Positions 61,330-64,000 of a DNA stretch of 64,000 nt are shown in pieces. The position numbers were made by a program, and so were the translations under genes. How positions within the stretch are numbered: the first letter of the stretch is position 1; the number at the start of each line of letters is the position of its first letter. The stretch is from the NCBI GenBank assembly GCA_029851415.1, contig CM056744.1, positions 87,080,907 through 87,144,906 on the forward strand, written 5' to 3'. Below the pieces are notes generated by a model. It was not told the origin of the DNA, ran no database searches, and was given only the letters and a program-made list of their open reading frames with translations. Origin of the DNA: Eretmocerus hayati. Lineage: Eukaryota; Arthropoda; Insecta; Hymenoptera; Aphelinidae.

Positions 61330-62890
61330 TGGAGGAAAATGTGTTTTTCTACCCCTTTTCGCTATTGTTTTGCATGAAACTTCGGTGCATCTCTACATTT
61401 TGATACGTGCTTAAGTTACTTTTAAAGTTCAATCCAAACCCAATAGAATGAGCTTGGGAACGTTCCATTTGAGTTACATGGACCAAAGTTATTGTAAATC
61501 TACGGAGGATGGTTTTCCGACCTTTTTCTTACGTTTTTTCATCCGCGATCATGAAGAGGTTACGCGTTATGTAGCCATCTGACAAATGGAACTCTGGCCA
61601 AATTGTTACATTTAGGCTTCTACAGTTTGCCCTATTTTGCGTTTGAACGAGGAAAGTCTACTCCAAAATGCCGAGGAATGAGATTTTGTGATGGAGCAAG
61701 AGATTAACAGATCTTGAGAGAATTAAGAAGAACATGACACTCTGATGGTCCTTTCGACAGTGATGCGGTAGAGCGCAGACTATTTTCTTCGCCTGAGTCG
61801 TCATATGAACGACCTTTCCTTATGTATTTTCACCCGTAGAAATCAAAAACGAGGTCCACTTAGGCCTCAAGGGTCAAGGGTCTTTGTAAATCGCGAGATA
61901 CCGATGCTGGTGATGGAACCACACTTTTCCGAAAAACGCCTAAATCCGTTCGAATCGCTGTGTTGCTGAGAGGAACTGTGTTTCCCTACGTATTTTGTCT
62001 TCCTGAAAACGATCTCGGTGTTCCCATCGAGCTGGGATACGTCAAATTAAAGCACTGAGTGGTTGATGGCCAATGTGTCAAACCTATGTATAAGGATAGG
62101 CAGTCCATGTATAAGATAAGACGAAAATCTTCCATCTTTATCTGCTCAATACTCAAATTTGACGCATCCAAGCTCGATGGCAACACCTAGATCGTTTTTG
62201 GGAGGACAAAATACGTAGAGAAACATAGTTCCATGAGTGGTCGAGGTCCATTCAAATGCTCTCTCCAGCAGCACAGCGATTTGAAAGAATTGGGGCGTTT
62301 TCCGGAAAAATGTGATTTCATCGCCAGCGTCGGTATCTCGCGATTTACAAAGACCCTTGACCCTAGAAGCCTATAAGTATACCTCGTTTTTGGTTTCCAC
62401 GGGTGGAAATACATGAGGAAAGGTCATTCGTATGACAACTCAGGCGAAGAAAATAGTCTGCGATCTATTGCATCACTTTTGAAAGGACCATGAAAATGTC
62501 ATGTTCTTCTGAATTTTCTCAAGATCTCTTAAACTCTTGCTCCATCACAAGATCTCATTCCTCGGCATTTTGGATTAGACTTTCCTCGTTCAAACGCAAA
62601 ATAGGGCAAACTGTACAAGCCTAAATGGAACAATTTGGCCAGATACCCTCTTCATGATCGCGGATGAAAAAACATGAGAAAAAGGTCGGAGAACCATCTT
62701 CCGTAGATTTACAATAACTTTGGTCCACGTGACTCAAATGGGATGTTCTAAAGCTCATCTTATCGGTTTTGAAACAAACTTCAAGAGTAACTGAAATACG
62801 TATCAAAACGTGGAGATGCACCGAAATTTCAGGCGAAACCATAACGGAAAAGGGTCGAAAAACACGTTTTTGACACACTGTGCGAGAAAG
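61330..62890. mobile_element. 1.5-kb palindrome
   Basis: The arms, about 61330-62050 and 62155-62890, are reverse complements with roughly 80-90 percent similarity by eye. For example GACCAAAGTTATTGTAAATC pairs with GATTTACAATAACTTTGGTC, and TCTTCGCCTGAGTCGTCATA with its near complement. The spacer is about 100 bases. The inner ends carry TCGAGCTGGGATACGTCAAA and its diverged complement. Open frames on either arm mirror one another and are not genes. It lies in the presumed receptor intron. Confidence 0.8.
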
Positions 62891-62940
62891 TAACTTTTTC
62901 GCACTGATTTTCCACTTTCTCTCACAGTTTGTCAAAATAG

Positions 62941-63205
62941 TTATTTACGATACAAGGGACCTAAAAGCCTTATTACTACACGGCGTGAAGTTGGCACCCT
63001 CGCGCAAGCGCTCGGGCGCCAACTTCACGCCGTGTAATAATCAAGGCTCTTGGGTCCCGTGTATCGTCCACTATTTTATAGCATCGAGTGACATGAACCC
63101 GCCCTTTCTGTGGGTCATAACACACCCGAGCGCTTGCGCGAGGGTGGAGGTGGGTGGCCAGAGCGGAGGTAAGCACCCCCCCCCCTCCGACTGAAAAAAA
63201 AGTCA
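62941..63205. repeat. Perfect hairpin plus GC-rich tail
   Basis: An inner stem at 62970-62995 and 63018-63040 (CACGGCGTGAAGTTGGC and its complement) encloses a 22-base GC-rich loop. The pairing extends outwards through GGGACC and GGTCCC to about 62945 and 63068. The loop text (CTCGCGCAAGCGCTCGGG) recurs inverted at 63127-63145. The block ends CCTCCGACTGAAAAAAAA (63184-63201), the same ending as the GC-rich block at 15507-15524, which suggests one element family. Confidence 0.7.
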
Positions 63206-64000
63206 AGAATCTGGTCTTTTAGAATAGATATCACATACCCGCGAGTAAACCCATCGCGTGATAATAAAGACGTTGCTTGTATGGTTAACTCAACCCCTAT
63301 ACTAATTCATAATGAGCATTATCGTTGGTTATCATAATTGTACGATGAGTGTGCAATTCTAATCTTGGTCAGAATTTTTCCTTAAAGACTTCGCTAGTAA
63401 AACAATTTTCAAATTTATACTTGTAACCGAAAGGCTCCTGAAGAATTATCATCTTGTCAATTTCTGAACTGTTTCATAACGGCTGTCTTGGAATTGAAAA
63501 CGAAGTAATAACATCCTCACCGCAAGAATGATAAATCCGCATCTGATCTATTCAAATAATAATCAGATATTGATCATCAAAAAGAATCAAATACGACCTC
63601 CCATTATAGTGTAGTCTCTAATTTTGTTATTTGTTGTCATTCCCTTACGAAGATGTATTGGATGGGAATAATCATGTAGCATGTCCAAAGGTTTTGTTGT
63701 GCGGGTCAATTTGAGAATGGCACGAATAGCAAGGTTAGCACGCATACATGTGCAAAACTCAACCACGTGTTGATGTTCATGTTCATGTTGATGATGATAT
63801 AGAAACATGAAAAGGAGTGTAAAATCTCAACTAATTTTCTTGCTTTCTGGAGTTATTGATGTGGGTGCAACTGCTTCAGACATGGTCAATCAGAGGTTTT
63901 TAATAATATTCCTTATAATTTCGATGACTGCATACGCAATTTACGCAGAATTTGCCAAAGATACCCTCATCATCTCGCAGTGGAATAAACCGACTTGTTA
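63206..64000. other. Window end, nothing recognised
   Basis: AT-rich sequence, presumably receptor intron. No supported exon or repeat arm. Confidence 0.4.

Noticed and set aside
61070..61414. 114-codon frame and its mirror at 62621-62935
   Set aside because: They are the two arms of the 61330-62890 palindrome read on opposite strands, and neither has recognised content.
1..64000. CRISPR array, operon or prokaryotic features
   Set aside because: No regularly spaced direct repeats with unique spacers, no Shine-Dalgarno sites and no dense gene packing. Spliced genes and TE families show a eukaryotic genome.

Overview
The window is eukaryotic nuclear DNA, most likely from an insect or another arthropod. 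It is AT-rich, has long introns with GT/AG splice sites, shows no operons, and contains many short degenerate transposable elements. The clearest marker gene is the 3' end of an insect-type D2-like dopamine receptor. I could not assign an insect order. No open frame exceeds about 165 codons, so genes were rebuilt from splice sites, reading phase and peptide character.

Two host genes can be supported. (1) A plus-strand gene starts at a TATA promoter near 11821 and a four-codon first coding exon (MKIA, 11955-11966). It continues through eight exons whose phases all agree (19075 to 28941). Less certain exons at 32918, 36504 and 45720 would end the frame at 45844. The product is a secreted, low-complexity Pro/Gln/Ser/Thr-rich protein of about 577 residues through exon 9, or about 652 if the tentative tail is right. 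It begins with a signal peptide split by intron 1, a layout common in insect cuticle and other secreted protein genes. The family was not recognised. (2) On the minus strand, the last two exons of a D2-like dopamine receptor (54976-55184 and 54269-54477) encode the end of the third intracellular loop through TM6, TM7 and helix 8. Its upstream exons lie beyond the window. The two genes are convergent.

The rest is dominated by long inverted repeats (foldback structures) and nested mobile elements. 1-1575: foldback with a GC-rich centre. 4411-9190: very large palindrome A, whose arms carry exon-like open frames. Its left arm is split by a non-autonomous Helitron (5428-7074) and its right arm by a palindromic MITE (8328-8779). 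9509-11131: foldback element inside 14-bp direct repeats. 14800-18446: 3.6-kb palindrome with a 1.1-kb insertion that carries about 15 copies of a GTGCGTAAAG-type motif at its two ends. 29690-31520: palindrome B, a second copy of A whose central spacer is inverted. 36780-37610: array of the palindrome TTCGCGTACGCGAA, followed by an inverted array of 186-bp repeats to 38690. 42897-43313: near-perfect 191-bp-arm hairpin. 43330-44330 and 47820-48752: two promoter-like segments. 49400-50440: 1-kb palindrome. 57195-60000: second Helitron copy containing a 5S-rRNA-headed SINE with a 15-bp target-site duplication and a TTAA-flanked piggyBac-type palindromic MITE. 61330-62890: 1.5-kb palindrome.

The most unusual aspect is the density of kilobase-scale inverted repeats, several of which lie inside introns of the secreted-protein gene and would fold in its pre-mRNA. 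Two of them carry gene-like exons and look like candidate hairpin-RNA loci. The nested insertions give clean empty-site or target-duplication evidence for three element classes.
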